This document shows positions 24,515 to 24,563 of a stretch of DNA of 24,563 bases, one piece after another. Both the position numbers and the translations under genes were made by a program. Below the pieces are notes generated by a model that searched no databases, was not told the origin of the DNA, and saw only the letters and a program-made list of their open reading frames with translations. Source of the DNA: CAISIP01 sp038247175 (GTDB taxonomy: Bacteria; Pseudomonadota; Gammaproteobacteria; Burkholderiales; Burkholderiaceae_C); assembly GCA_038247175.1 (NCBI GenBank), contig JBBRVD010000038.1, forward strand, positions 1 through 24,563. The letters are read 5' to 3'. Within the stretch, counting starts at the first letter, position 1, and each line of letters opens with the position of its first letter.

Positions 24515-24563
24515 ATGGAATGGATCGACATGTTGCAATGGCCGGCCTTTGCTGCATCGGTGA
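24515..24563 (+). CDS. Partial CDS: start of small membrane-type protein
   Basis: An ATG at 24515 with GGAGG (24500-24504) 10 bases upstream begins MEWIDMLQWPAFAASV and runs off the window. The start and composition resemble short proteobacterial membrane proteins of unknown function that begin with a MEWxxWLQWPA-type sequence. Only 16 residues can be read. Confidence 0.5.
   Translation, partial: MEWIDMLQWPAFAASV

Overview
The window reads as a high-GC Betaproteobacterial chromosome segment, most likely order Burkholderiales. The main reason is the gene order glnA - DUF4124 protein - ntrB - ntrC beside a convergent exonuclease III gene, next to a molybdopterin-binding (MoaB/CinA-like) gene and an EI24 membrane-protein gene. 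This assignment rests on family recognition and synteny from memory, not on a search. No tRNA, rRNA, CRISPR array or insertion sequence was seen.

Layout. Positions 1-144 hold the decayed 3' end of a PIN-domain (VapC-like) toxin gene with a premature stop. xthA (228-1007, +) follows. A minus-strand block runs from 8752 down to 1121: an RsuA-type pseudouridine synthase, an EI24 membrane protein, a MoaB/CinA-like protein, glnA, a secreted DUF4124 protein, ntrB and ntrC. glnA has a sigma-54 promoter (5920-5934), an NtrC-type enhancer (6067-6083) and a strong hairpin behind it. From 8996 to 10571 (+) a TetR-type regulator is followed by two coupled genes of unknown function; a sigma-70-type promoter there is overlapped by a perfect palindrome that looks like the TetR operator.

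The right half is rich in DNA-repair genes. At 10780-16865 (+) lies a four-gene, overlapping cassette: ligase-associated beta-CASP exonuclease, ATP-dependent DNA ligase, Lhr-type helicase and PdeM-type metallophosphoesterase, preceded by a GCTGA tandem repeat. At 20938-23730 (+) lies a pair coding for the UDG-linked radical SAM protein and a DUF4130-UdgX fusion with a KRRMH covalent-linkage motif, preceded by a LexA-like box. Between these two repair loci, on the opposite strand (20088 to 16988), is a tightly overlapping operon of glycosyltransferase, acyl-CoA dehydrogenase-like protein, PIG-L deacetylase and NodS-like methyltransferase. It looks like a small pathway making an unidentified glycoconjugate and is the best candidate for an undescribed system here. 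A tiny Gly/Lys/Asn-rich protein gene (20528-20698) ending in 13-bp repeats, a hemerythrin with a histone H1-like tail (23900-24427) and the start of a small membrane protein (24515 onward) complete the window.

How the parts work together: ntrB/ntrC and glnA form the nitrogen-control circuit. The repair genes cover end processing, ligation, helicase action, abasic-site cleavage and uracil binding. The glycoconjugate operon has no visible functional link to them beyond position.
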